Assembly (NCBI GenBank): GCA_963575745.1
Contig: CAUYUJ010009378.1
Span: forward strand, 1 to 27,500
DNA length: 27,500 nucleotides
Origin: Prorocentrum cordatum
Lineage: Eukaryota > Sar > Dinophyceae > Prorocentrales > Prorocentraceae
Direction of reading: 5' to 3'
Each line of letters opens with the position of its first letter. Within the stretch, counting starts at the first letter, position 1. The notes beneath the pieces were generated by a model. The model had not been told where the DNA came from. It did not search any database and worked only from the letters and a program-made list of their open reading frames with translations. The translations under genes were made by a program, and so were the position numbers. Positions 15,847 through 25,949 of the stretch are shown here, one piece after another.

Positions 15847-17224
15847 CGTGCAGCGAAAAACGGCGGCAAACCTGACCTAACCATATGAATCCGCTAGGAC
15901 CCCTACAAAGGTAACCTCTGATTGGGGAAAGCTGTCGTAAAGCTTCCTCGCAGACATGCGAAGAGAAGAACATCAGAGTGCATTGACAGCCCACCTCTGG
16001 CTCGCCCTCCTCCCCTCCCGCACATTGAACATAACGACAAACTGCAGATAACTCACCAGGATGATCACTGCGATTGGAGGTTGGGAGTGTGGCGCTCTCT
16101 GTAAAGCAACTCTCACGTCAAGCACCCCCCGCGTTTCGTGAGAGATGCGGTCAAGAGAGCCTGCGCGAATGACTGTGGCCATGAGCTGGTTTCCAGCAGA
16201 GTGTATGGCCCCCCCCCCCCCTGCGAAACTCCCTGTCTGTGGGCAACAAGCAAGCGAAATATCCCAACGTCGCGGTGTCACGGATGTCGTGGTGCCGGGA
16301 TGTCGAGACGTCCTCGTGCCGCGGCAGCAGACACCGACGGGCAGAGGCCGCTCTCGGTACGGCCGACTACGGCACTCTATAGCGTGGACAATCACCGAAG
16401 TGCGGCGGTCTGCCGAGCCTGCACGCAGTCCACCGACACGGGCAGGTTCCGGGGCTGGACGTGGTGCGCCGACGGCGCTTTGCCCCTCCACTCGCCAGGG
16501 AGGCGCCCCCGCAGAGCAGGAGGAAGGCGAGCAGGGCGGGGAGGGCCGGCACGCAGTGTGCAAGGAGGAGAGGGAGAGGGAAGGAAGAGGAGCGGCGAGA
16601 GCCAGAGCTCAGACGTCCAGAGATCAGACGGTTCAATACCCCAGTCTCCCTCACCCCAGAACAGGGAAAACACACCTAACACAAATGGTTTTATTGGTTT
16701 TACGCCGGAAGGGGGCGTCGTTGAGAGGGTGCCTGGCACGGATGCGGGGATCGGGGTGGCGTCGGTGTTTGGAGCTGGCGGTTTGCGTGGCAAGTGCGTT
16801 TAGCTGGTCGCATGTGTTCGGAACGCTTGGCGGGTGGAAAGGCCGCTCACCATCTCAAGAACTCATGTGAGGAATGCGTATATGCACAGCCCAAGACGAC
16901 ACTGTCCTCGCTGAACTAGACCGGATCAATGCGAACTCAGTCATAACGTCTTCTATCATTGTTTATGGAAGAGGGCAACTGCCACTGGTTTGATGACCGC
17001 CTGCCTCAATACACACTTGATTGATCGACGGTCTTGATGTTGGTCCCGTCGAATCAATTCATTGTGCTGCTCCATTGGCACGATCTCAAAGTATGCTGTC
17101 ACATTCACTTGCGTAGAATATGCATGCGAACAAATGCAGACGTACTCGCTACGGAAGAACGGTCTAAACACCCAATCTCGTCGATGTGTTCCGTTTCGCG
17201 CAAAGTGATGTGATCATAACTCCA
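15847..17224. other. Non-coding stretch, 1.4 kb
   Basis: The longest open frames (about 220-240 codons near 16138-16870, plus strand) overlap each other in two frames and carry no recognisable domain. A C run lies at 16209-16220. No tandem or inverted repeat stands out. Confidence 0.4.
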
Positions 17225-17555
17225 GGCCGCCCGGCAAGGTCGAGGCCGAGATCTGATAGGGTCCTGCTTGGGTATTGGTAATGCCCTTGCAGCGTCATGC
17301 CAAGGTCCTGGCGGCATCCCGGTAAGTCCTAATACCAATACGACCGTGGTATGGCCCTGGTCCCAATGGCGTCCTGGGAAGGTCCCACTGGGGTCCTTGT
17401 AGTTCCGTGGAAAGCTCCATTGTCCCGGTAATGGGGTACGAGCGGATCCGTTGCAATGCAAGGTCCTGGCAGGGTCATGGCGGGGTCTCATTCGGTCAAG
17501 GTCATTGCAGGGTCCTGGCTAGGTCCTGGTGAGGCCCTGACAGAAATCAGTTGGC
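17225..17555. repeat. Degenerate GGTCCTGGN/AAGGTC-type repeat tract
   Basis: GGTCCTGG, AAGGTCCTGG, GGGTCATGG and GGTCCCA words recur at about 15-20 bp steps. A similar texture returns at 18236-18395. Confidence 0.65.
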
Positions 17556-18035
17556 GTCCTTGTAGAAGCATTCGACAATTGGTTGCCAACTTCCGTCACG
17601 ATCCAGATTATCGGGTGCTGGTGGTGTCCATGTCTGCCACCGTGCCTGCGGCATGTGATGGACTGCCCCAACGCTCCTACCTCTGCGTGTAAAAATGTTT
17701 GTAGGTTTCTGAAAAGCCCAAACCGGCTATTTCCTAGAATTCCTGGAACTCATGGCGTTTCTCGCGCTGGCCGGCCAAGAATCCAAACCGCCCCAACCGT
17801 CACCAGCATCCTCCAATTGCCTGCCAAACAAATCTCAGACAGGCTCGGTAATGGCGTCAATGGAACGTCCGCGGGCTCTCTTGCGGCCTCTTGTCCGTCT
17901 TGGAAGGCCTTGGGACTGGACCACGAAAATAAACTAGTTGCAATAACTAATGGTCCATGTATGTTTTCCGCGTACTCGATTTTTGTTGGTCTTCCGAGCG
18001 TCCAAGATTGTCCAAAAAGCTCAGAAGACCTGCCC
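17556..18035. other. Non-coding stretch without recognisable structure
   Basis: No gene or clear repeat is seen. Open frames on both strands overlap. Confidence 0.4.
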
Positions 18036-18215
18036 CCGAGGCCCCCAAGAGGGGGAGCTCGAACTGCGATTTGAAGCCCTCCGCCCCAAGACGGCCCCCG
18101 AGACAACCAGCAAGCCCCCAAGATAACTCCAAGAAGCCCCCAAGCCCAAAGATGCCCCCAGGAAGGCCCCAAGAGGTATCCACGAGGCCCCGAGAGGCAT
18201 CCAGGAGGCCTCTTA
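18036..18215. repeat. CCAAGAGG/CCCCAAGA-type tract 1
   Basis: GCCCCCAAGAGG, CCCCAAGA and AGGCCCC words recur at 10-15 bp steps. Long Pro/Arg or Leu/Gly frames through it are repeat artefacts. Confidence 0.75.
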
Positions 18216-18654
18216 TTCATGACCCAGGCTCGGTGGCGGGATGGGCCGAGTGGAGAATGGTAAGGTCCAAACAAGGTCTTGGTATGATTCTTTCCGGGTC
18301 TTGCAAATCCCGGTGGGGTCCTTGATCGGACAGCGCCCTGGTGAGATGTTGGAAAGACGTGGGTGCCCACTGCCCTGTGGCAAGGTCCAGATTCCAAACT
18401 CCAAGGTGGACATTCGTGGCGACACGGCCTCCCGGATTCCCTACCATCAACGCATGTTTCAACCCGGCTGTCCAAATCCGCCGCCGTGCCCCCTGGCATG
18501 TTGAGACATGGCAGAATGCCAAGTGCTGTCTGGTAGCATTTATGCACTCTTCGAACATCAACTCCCCTCTCTCCGCAAGGTTATGCGTACACAGCCCCTC
18601 CCCTAACGAGGGTTCCTGGGCACCTCGACGCTCGCCTGGCTCATTCAAAGGCGT
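18216..18654. other. Non-coding stretch, partly GGTCC-rich
   Basis: 18236-18395 repeats the AAGGTCC texture of 17225-17555. The rest shows nothing identifiable. Confidence 0.4.
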
Positions 18655-19085
18655 CCAAGATGCCCAAGATGACGTCCACGACTGACAAGGCACGGTTTCA
18701 AGGCCATCAAGATGGCCCAAGATGCCTCCACGACGACCCAAGAGAGCCGCCAAGATGCCTCCAGGCGGGCCCGACTGGGTCAAAATCAATGAACCCCTTC
18801 AATGTGTCAACCGAGTTTCGCGTTCTTGCCTGTCAAGGCCTCCGTCAGCCCAACACAGCCCAAGATGCCCCAAAATGACCCCAACACGGCCCCCAAGATT
18901 GCCCAAAGAGCCGTCACGGTGGCCCGCTAGGTTTCCAATACAGCCCCAAGACGGCCCACGGAACCTCGCAGATGACCCTCCACTCGAGACGAACTCCGAA
19001 AGCGCCATGCTGCCCAAAAGCGCTCTAAAACTGCCCAGGTAGCTCCCAAGAGGCCCCCCAAAGGGGCCTCCAAGAGGTCCTCGAG
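18655..19085. repeat. CAAGATGNCC-type tract 2
   Basis: CAAGATGCC, CCAAGATGG and CCCAAGAGG words occur every 12-20 bp, with an interruption at about 18775-18850. It has the same texture as tracts at 18036, 20975 and 21715. Confidence 0.75.
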
Positions 19086-19558
19086 CGGCTACAGGCGAAG
19101 GAGGCAAGAAGAGAAGGGGAGGAGGCCAACAACGACGACGAACACGCGAAACAAGATATCCCGACGCGCCGCGAACGACAGTTTTCCATGTTGCGGCTCT
19201 CCCCAACGTCGGGGCATAAGGTGTCACACGTGACAGCCTCATACGTCCCCCTCGAACATTGACCACCCAGTGTGCTGAGCTGGCATGGTGACAGGACTTG
19301 CAGCAACCAGTTGAATAGAACTGCTGTGTTCAGTCCAGTACATCCCTTCCCTCTCCTCATGAGCTGTTTGTGCATCATGCGCTCCTTCTTCTTGGTCATG
19401 CCGCGCACCTCCCTCCAAGCGGTCAACTTGCCCGTTCGATCCCCGCTCTGTATGAACGCGAGGATCGTGACCATGAAAGTTCAGGGAAGCAATGCATGAC
19501 ACATGCCTAACCCGATGTATACAGGTGTGCTGCGTCACTCGGCTTTGGAGAGTCACGC
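19086..19558. other. Non-coding stretch without recognisable structure
   Basis: No gene, inverted repeat or array is seen. A T-loop-like word near 19430 lacks the stems of a tRNA. Confidence 0.4.
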
Positions 19559-19591
19559 TCTAGCCAGCTCAATCAATTTTCAGGCTTGGGT

Positions 19592-19746
19592 TATGTCGGG
19601 CATGCCCCCCTACAGGCGGATTTTGGACGAACCATACAATGTTGACAAGTAATACTCAAAAGTTGTCAAACATAGTCGAAGAATCGTGCCCAGACATTTT
19701 TTACTATTTGTGCACATCCCCCCTGTGGAGGGACACGCCCGACTTA
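19592..19746. mobile_element. MITE family B, copy 3
   Basis: This 155-bp copy has ends TATGTCGGGCATGCCCCCCT and, as reverse complement, TAAGTCGGGCGTGTCCCTCC. The interior aligns with the other copies (GGACGAACCATAC and CGTGCCCAGACATTTT). It is flanked by diverged 35-bp direct repeats (19559-19593 and 19749-19783), but there is no perfect 9-11 bp duplication. Confidence 0.85.
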
Positions 19747-19783
19747 ATTCTAGCCAACTGGATACATTATCAAACTTGGGCTA

Positions 19784-20525
19784 ACTGGCGAGGTGTGAAG
19801 TCCGCCCAGAGTTCCGCTGAAAATGGAAACGCGCTCCAGCCTTCTCCGCATGCGCGGTGGAAAACGAACTCACCGTCCCAAATGAAAATCTGTTCCTCAG
19901 AAACATCGCTGACCTTGAATAACATACAAGCCGTTTCCTCAGAAGTATCGCTGACTCTGAGTAATTGACCGACACCAGAATTTTACCATAACGCTGCATC
20001 ACACACCCGCTCTCTCTCACACACACACACGCACACACACAAACTCACACCCAGACACACTGATGGTTCGGGGGTGTTTCCGTCCCCACTCCATGTCTGC
20101 ATGGAACACGTGTAGCATGCTGGGCTTGCTATCATCAAAACACGTGGGATCTCGGGGCAACGCTTCATATGCAAAAAGATCCGACAAGCGAACACATCCG
20201 CAACCGCGCGAATAATGAAGTACTGACTGTGTCCATGTTCGCAGCTACTCCCATCCGATACATGTAGGACCTGGACAGGTTATGATATTGGAATCACCGA
20301 AGACCGCCGGCTCACGGGGACAACCAAGGTGTGCCAAAGCTGGTCGCAAGTCTCGTTCTAGAAGCCTGGGAACACATTTGACAGCCCAGGCCTCTGATTC
20401 GGTCCAGGAATGCTCCAGGCTGGGCCGTCATGGCCCAAACTGACATCCAAGATGAGAGGCCTCCCGAACATGCACCCGCGAGGCCCTGATGACCGAGACG
20501 ACCTGGCACGACCCCAAATCATAAT
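19784..20525. other. Non-coding stretch with an AC microsatellite
   Basis: A near-duplicate CTCAGAAACATCGCTGACCT / CTCAGAAGTATCGCTGACTC pair lies at 19895 and 19938 (offset 43 bp). (AC)n spans 20018-20063. No gene is evident. Confidence 0.5.
20018..20063. repeat. (AC)n microsatellite
   Basis: AC dinucleotides with GC and AA interruptions. Confidence 0.9.
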
Positions 20526-20527
20526 TT

Positions 20528-20612
20528 CCCAACCCGCGACCCACCCGCGACCCACTTGCGACCCACCCGCGACCCATCCCGCGACCCACGCGCGACCCAC
20601 CCGCGACCGATC
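20528..20612. repeat. CCCGCGACCCA tandem array
   Basis: About eight units of CGCGACCCAC or CGACCCACC spaced 10-11 bp apart. Confidence 0.85.
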
Positions 20613-20760
20613 CACATTGGTTTGAAGAAAAAATCGGCGCATGCGGCAGGCTCGCCGTATACTCTGTGCAACTTTGGCGCCTGCGGCGGGCTTCTCCAGA
20701 GTCCCGCAGACTGCAGACGTCCCCACCGCGCCCTCACTCTTATCCGCATCTGCGGGGTGC

Positions 20761-20786
20761 TATATATATATATATATATATATATA
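20761..20786. repeat. (TA)n microsatellite
   Basis: Thirteen perfect TA units. Confidence 0.95.
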
Positions 20787-20974
20787 GTTTCTTGTTTCGG
20801 CACAGGCCCCCGCTTGTCAGGCGTGCAAAGGCGTGTGAGATCCGCCACTGTGCCTGCACAGAGTGGGCGTGTTAGAAAGCTCGTCTGCCGCCTGGAAAAA
20901 ATGTTTTGTTGTGCTTTCTGGGGCCGACCTCCCCTCATCGCACGCGCCCCTGAAAAGACTGGCCACCGCTTTGG

Positions 20975-21405
20975 GGGCCTCAAGATGACCCGAGAGGCTT
21001 CCACAACGGCCCAAGATGGCTCCAAGAGGCCCTCTAGGAGAATCCGAGGAAGCGAAACCCAGAAGTAATCCTCAAGTGTTAGAAGGATGTTGATGTTCTC
21101 ACCTGTTATGGTGTCCGCCCGCCCAAGGCGTCTCAAGAGGCCCCCCCAAGAGGACCCCACGACCGCCCAACAGCCTCTCAAGAGGGCCCCGAGACGAACC
21201 CAAAGCGTCCCAAGAGGGCAGAAGACGAGCCAAAGAGGCTCCCGAGACGGCCTCCGGAGACGTCAAAAGAGCCAGAAGTCCCCAATACGGCCCAAGAGGT
21301 CCCAAGAGGGGCCCAGGAAGCCCCAAGAGGATCCCAAGAGGCCCCAAGAGGCCGTGACGAGGCCCCAGGAAGGCTTCCAGAAGGTCCCAAGAGAACCCCT
21401 AAGAG
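20975..21405. repeat. CCAAGAGG-type tract 3
   Basis: CCAAGAGG, CCCAAGAGG and CCCCAAGAGG recur about every 12-15 bp, densest at 21290-21360. The minus strand reads as Gly/Leu/Trp/Ser-rich open frames (LGASWDPLGASWAPL), explained by the repeat. Confidence 0.85.
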
Positions 21406-21714
21406 ACCTTCTCCTCATTGTCTTCACGTTTTGAAGCAAAAACAGAGGCCTGCGGTAGGCCTGTGCAGAAGCCGTAACAATGTCTACGGCGCATGAGCCA
21501 GCAGCGCCCCCTGCAAAAGCAGACCGATAGGCTTACCACGGGTTTCCCCTGCCCCCTCCCCCCTCTCCCTAGGTCTGGGCGCGGGGCATCATAGGGTCTT
21601 TTTCGGCCCCCACGGGAATGCCAACCTCACTGATTGTACACATGTCTTGGCCACATACGGGCCTGGTGGAGGGGCAGTGCGAATTTAGTACGGCCCCTCC
21701 TTTGATCGATCTCC
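21406..21714. other. Non-coding stretch without recognisable structure
   Basis: No gene or bounded element is seen. There is some AGGCCTGYG texture at 21447-21470. Confidence 0.4.
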
Positions 21715-21840
21715 TCCAAGATGGCCCGAAGATGGCCGCCGAGGCTCCCAAGGGTGCCTCAGGACGGCCCCAAGAGGTGCCCAGGAGGCCCGAAGAGGCC
21801 TCCGAGATTCCCCAAGAGGCTCTCCAGAGGCCCACCTGCA
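21715..21840. repeat. CCAAGAGG-type tract 4
   Basis: CAAGATGGCCC, CCAAGAGGTGCCC and CCAAGAGGCTC repeat for about 125 bp, then pass directly into the AGGCC/YATGCA tract. Confidence 0.8.
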
Positions 21841-21935
21841 GCTACCACAGGCCCGTGCGTAGCCTATGCACAGGTCTATGGCAGGTCCATGCGCAGGCTG
21901 TGCATAAGCCAATCGCGGAGCGCCGGCCCACGGCA

Positions 21936-22200
21936 TACCTCCTCCTCCTCCTCCTCCTCCTCCTCCTCCTCCTCCTCCTCCTCCTCCTCCTCCTCCTCCC
22001 CCTCCTCCTCCTCCTCCTCCTCCTCCTCTTCTATTCCTCCTCCTCTTCCCTCCTCCTCCTCCTCCTCCTCCTCCTCTCCTCCTCCTCTCCTCCTCCTCCT
22101 CCTCCTCTTCCTCCTCCTCCTTCTCTTTCCCTCCTACTCCGTTTCCTCTCCTCCTCCTACTCCTCCTCCTCCTCCTCCTCCTCCTCCTCCTCCTCCTCGT
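21936..22200. repeat. (CCT)n pyrimidine tract, about 265 bp
   Basis: Almost uninterrupted CCT with TCTT and CTACT interruptions. Glycine, leucine and serine homopolymer frames through it are artefacts. Confidence 0.95.
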
Positions 22201-22400
22201 CTTGTGCACAGCCTATGAGCAGGCCCATGGCATGTCTACACGCAGACTGTGAATAGGCCCACGGCGTGGCACCAGCCTCCCTATAGGCCAACCAGAGGCC
22301 CACCACAGACCTGTGCACAGTTTGTGCACGGGCCTGCTGTGGGTCCTATGCGACGGCTGTGCACAAGACTACCGCGGGGCCCATGCACAGCTTGCGCATA

Positions 22401-22569
22401 CAGTCAAAACCCCTAATAAGGACGCGCGACTTTGCTCAGGCTACCGTTGCGTCCTTGCTCTTCATTGCTCTTGCGTCCTTGAGGTGTTCGTCGTCCGCCG
22501 CCCCAAAAATCCCAACTTCGGCTTCCAAGGGTCTTGCGTCCTTTACCGCGCTATTAGGGTTTTTGACTG
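22401..22569. mobile_element. Tc1/mariner-like MITE, family D, copy 3
   Basis: TA-CAGTCAAAACCCCTAATA opens it and TATTAGGGTTTTTGACTG-TA closes it, giving 169 bp between TA dinucleotides, the same as copy 2. The interior has GCGTCCTTG three or more times and CCCCAAAAATCCCAACTTCG in the middle, the reverse complement of the GAAGTTGGATTTTTGGGG in copy 2, so this copy lies in the opposite orientation. Confidence 0.9.
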
Positions 22570-22924
22570 TAGGTCTAGTGTAGGCCTGTGGGTAGGCTAT
22601 AGTGGTCCCCAGGTTGCATAGGCTAGCTGGCCATGTAAAAGGCTGTCCATAGGCCAACACTAGACCTATCGATAGGCTGCGCATAGCCTGTAGTAGCCGT
22701 ACGCACAGACTGTCGCAAGGCCTACGGTGCATGAACCTATAAGGCTATGCAGAGCCTGCTGATAGGCCCGCCATGGCCCATGCATAGGCGATTCGTGAAC
22801 CTACCTTCGGCCTCTAGTTAGGCCATGGGTAGGTCTATCGCGGGCTGATAGACAGGCTACGCATCGACCAACACGAGCCTACAATAGGCCATGCATACAC
22901 TGTCGGGATTGTCAATTGTCATGG

Positions 22925-23090
22925 TCTCTCCTCCTCCTCCGTCTCCTTCTCCTCCTCCACTTCCTCCTCCTCCTCCTCCTCCTCCTCCTCCTCCTCCTCC
23001 TCCTCCTCCTCCTCCCCCTTCTCTTCGTCGTCGTCCACCTCTTCCTCCTCTTCCGCCTCCTCCTCCTCCTCCTCCTCTTCCTCCCTACCA
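22925..23090. repeat. (CCT)n pyrimidine tract
   Basis: CCT array with TTC and GTC interruptions. Proline and leucine frames are artefacts. Confidence 0.95.
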
Positions 23091-23245
23091 AGCGGATGAA
23101 GGTGAGGTCGAGATCCCGACCCGCCTCAGTTCAGACCGCTCGCTGAACTGCAGCGGGGCGTGAACTCAACCTCCGCCCTACGGCGCGGACGAAGACGAGA
23201 TCGAGTTCACGACCCGCCCTAGTTCAGACCAGTCGTACGAATTGC
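23091..23245. repeat. Direct duplication of about 84 bp
   Basis: GCGGATGAAGGTGAGGTCGA with GATCCCGACCCGCCTCAGTT and CAGACCGCTCGCTGAACTGC recurs as GCGGACGAAGACGAGATCGA with GTTCACGACCCGCCCTAGTT and CAGACCAGTCGTACGAATTG. Confidence 0.8.
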
Positions 23246-24157
23246 ACTGTGCCTACACCCAGTTTTCCTACTGCTCTGTTGCACAAGACAAGGTGGCGGG
23301 GTTTGCCGCAGGCAATTGGATAATATGATCCTCCCCGAGGGTTTCACCGTGGAACTTCCACGAGTCCACTTTCACCGAGGGTTCTCCAGAACCCTTGGCT
23401 CACAGCACGAGTCCTTGAAGGCCCCGATGCGGCCAAAATGGCTTGATTGGCTCGGTACTGGATTGTTCGACGAGGTCGGCGGCTGGGCAAGTTTGCCAAT
23501 GTTGATTCAACTGTGACGCATGTATCGAACTCCAATGGGGCCCGGGAACCCGTCGATCACGTCTCCATGGCGGGCCTCCCGTCATAAAGCCTTCCCCAAT
23601 AGTTCCCCCGCTCGCCCGAACCTTGTCGCCCCGTGACTCTATCAGGAAATCCCCGACGTCGCCGAAGTCGTCGTCGTCCTGATGATGCGTCGCGTCTGCA
23701 AGGGAGAGGCTGCTCGTGAGGGCAGACACTGGGGTGCTGAATTCCACGCCCGAGATCGTACAAGTCGGACTCCAGCGTCAGTAGCGCTCTCCTCCGCATT
23801 CCTCCAACCAATCATCGACGTGTCTTCCCCTCCTCGTCTTCTCCCACACTTCGCGCATTTGCTGCTCGCACCGCCACTCTTCCCTGACGCGGCAGCCCTG
23901 ATCGTTGCATCACGCCGAGAGAAGACACTCTCTGCCCACGGGTCTCAGACGGGCAAGAACGCGCCTGCAACGAGACAGAGTGACGTCCCTCCTCGATCTT
24001 GGCTCATTCTCTCACGCAGCATAAGATCATCATTTCGCCAGGCGAAGGATCTTACCAGATGCAGCTGCGAGTTTCGCGCGGCAGGTGAGACGAAGGATGG
24101 GGGGGCCAGCAAGAAGACTGCGGCGTGGATAAGGGCAGGGCCAGCAGGACTAGCTCT
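23246..24157. other. Non-coding stretch, 0.9 kb
   Basis: Frames up to 180 codons are present but lack recognisable motifs and overlap. No repeat stands out apart from CACCGAGGGTT/CCCGAGGGTT near 23333-23385. Confidence 0.4.
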
Positions 24158-24274
24158 ACACGTGTCCCATAGGGTGCGTGCTGGAGCACGTCCCAGAAAG
24201 TGCGTGTGTAAGGTGGCATAAGTGTCCCAATGGGTGCATGTGAAGCACGTCCCTGTTGCACGTGTATGGCGTGT
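24158..24274. repeat. Short degenerate tandem array, CACGTCCCNNNNGTGCGTG
   Basis: CACGTGTCCCATAGGGTGCG, CACGTCCCAGAAAGTGCGTG, AAGTGTCCCAATGGGTGCAT and CACGTCCCTGTTGCACGTG follow each other at about 26-33 bp. Confidence 0.65.
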
Positions 24275-24459
24275 GAGAAGGATGCGACTACTAGCTAGAG
24301 GGCTCATATGGCAACTTCTCGGTTGGTCTGTCACTTTCTATTGGTCCCCAACTTCCCCCCACACCAGGGGTAACCCCAGCAACAACTCCGTCAATGTCGC
24401 CTTCAAGCGTGGCGCACTTACACCCTGGTCACCTTACGTCAGGGATCTCTGAGCCAGGG

Positions 24460-25440
24460 ATTCCGAAGATGTCTCAAGCGAAACGCGCCTGAACACCCTG
24501 CGGACCACGTATCGGAACCCAGAGTTGTGAGAACGTCTCAAGCGAAACGGGCCAGAACACCTCAATTCAGGACATTTCGCAGTAGCCCAAGGTTCGGAGG
24601 ATGTCTCAGGCGAAACCCATAATTTTGAGGATATCTCGGGTGAAACGGGCCAGAGCAGCTCGCGAGCAGCATCTTGAACCCAGAGGTGCGATTTGCGAGG
24701 ATGTCTCAAGCCAAGCGGGCCAGAGAACCTCAAATCAAAACACCTCGGAAACTGGGGTTCCGAAGACGTCTCAGGCGAAACGGCCGGAATACCTCGCGAA
24801 CCGCATCTTCAACCCACAATTGCGAGGACGGTCAGGCCAAACGGTCAGAGCCAGGGATTCCGAGGATGTCTCAGGCGAAACGTGCCTGAGTACCTCGCGA
24901 ACAACATCTTGGAGCCCAGAGTGATGAGGACGTCTCAAGCGAAACGGGCCAGATCACTTCAATTCAGGGCATCTCGAAGCCTGGGGTTGCGAGGATGGCT
25001 CATGCGAACAATGTAATGAAGATGTCTCAGGTGAAACGGGACTGAACATCTCAATCAGGGCATCGCGGAACCCTGGGTCACGAAGATATCTCAAGCGAAA
25101 CGGGCCTGAGCACCTCGTGAACCGCATCTTCAACCCAGAGTTGCGAGGAAGTCTCAGGCAGCCACGGATTCTGAGGATATCTCAAGCGAAACGGGCCTGA
25201 GTACCTCGCGAACCACAAATTGGAATCCAGAGTCGTGAGGACGTCTCAAGCGAAACGGACCAGAGCACCTCAATTCAGGGCGTCTCGAAGCTTGGGGTTC
25301 CGAGGATGTCTCATGCAAAACAGACCTGAGTACCTCGGGAACCACATCTTGGAATCTAGAGTTGTGAGGGCGTCTGAAGCGAAACGAGCCAGAGCACTTC
25401 CAGTCAAGGCATCTCGCGGTCGGAGGTTCCGAAGATGGCT
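24460..25440 (+). repeat. 65-bp satellite array with alternating two-unit structure
   Basis: Units start GGATGTCTCAAGCGAAACGG about every 65 bp (for example 24863, 24928, 25173, 25238, 25303, 25367). Two subtypes alternate: one continues CCTGAGTACCTCGCGAACC and ends CCAGAGTTGTGA, the other continues CCAGAGCACCTCAATTCAGG and ends CTTGGGGTTCCGA. Some units are deleted to about 27-38 bp (24598, 24825, 24992, 25147). Open frames are repeat-driven. Confidence 0.95.
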
Positions 25441-25949
25441 CTCTGTGGGCCATGGGGCGCGCCCAGCTCTTTTGAGGGCAACTCCTCCGCGGCACCTCCC
25501 CGGCACCGCCGTTGGGTTTGCCGGGATCGCAAGGAGCTGTCCCGGGCGACCTGAGCACCTGGGCTCAGTTGCACTGCCCCCCCGCCGCCAGCCAAGACAA
25601 GCCCTGGATGGGGCCCAAGAAAACCCGAAAGGCAACAAAGGTGGCCAACGAAGACCACACGGCTCCGAAACGCACCTCCACCCCGTAAAACAAACAGACC
25701 GGTCGAGGCATCCCCACAATCTGGGCGCCAACGGGCTTCGTCGGCAGAGCACTGGCCCGAATCACCAGGCACGATCGAGCCGCGTCCAGCCCTGGCGACG
25801 AGAAGTGTCCCGAGAGCAGTGAAAACAAGAGCACTTGTCTGACAGCAAAACGAAAATTATCAATCCTCCCCCTCGTCCTCAGTCATCATGCTAGTTACTC
25901 CTGCTCCTCCCCCTCCTCCTTCGCTTCGCACTCATCAACGGTTGCTCGG
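25441..25949. other. Non-satellite block inside the 65-bp array
   Basis: About 500 bp of unrelated sequence splits the satellite. No terminal inverted repeat or duplication was found by eye. An open minus-strand frame (25752-25270) extends into the satellite and is not convincing. Confidence 0.55.

Larger units (their letters stand above)
21841..22890. repeat. AGGCC/YATGCAYAGGC degenerate tract with two insertions
   Basis: GTGCATAGGCC, CCTATGCACAGG, CATAGGCCA and TAGGCTRYGCATAG words fill 21845-21925, 22200-22398 and 22572-22885. The CCT array (21936-22200) and a family D MITE (22401-22569) lie within it. Many words are self-complementary, so short hairpins are frequent. Confidence 0.7.

Noticed and set aside
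16138-16870. Plus-strand ORFs of 221 and 241 codons
   Set aside because: Two overlapping frames and an opposing minus-strand frame are all open here. Composition is random-like and no domain is recognised.
17583-18789. ORFs up to 265 codons on both strands around the first CCAAGAGG tract
   Set aside because: Overlapping in opposite directions and driven by repeat texture.
19425-19450. tRNA T-loop-like GTTCGATCC
   Set aside because: The flanking bases do not form a T stem and no acceptor or anticodon arm can be found.
23425-23445. Partial likeness to the complement of the dinoflagellate spliced leader (GCCAAAATGGCT)
   Set aside because: Only a 12-base, partly self-complementary core matches and the flanking bases differ. 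A similar core (GGCCAAAATGGCC) at 2669 shows it occurs by chance.
25220-25822. ORF of 200 codons in the satellite
   Set aside because: The N-terminal half is translated satellite and the rest shows no known motif.
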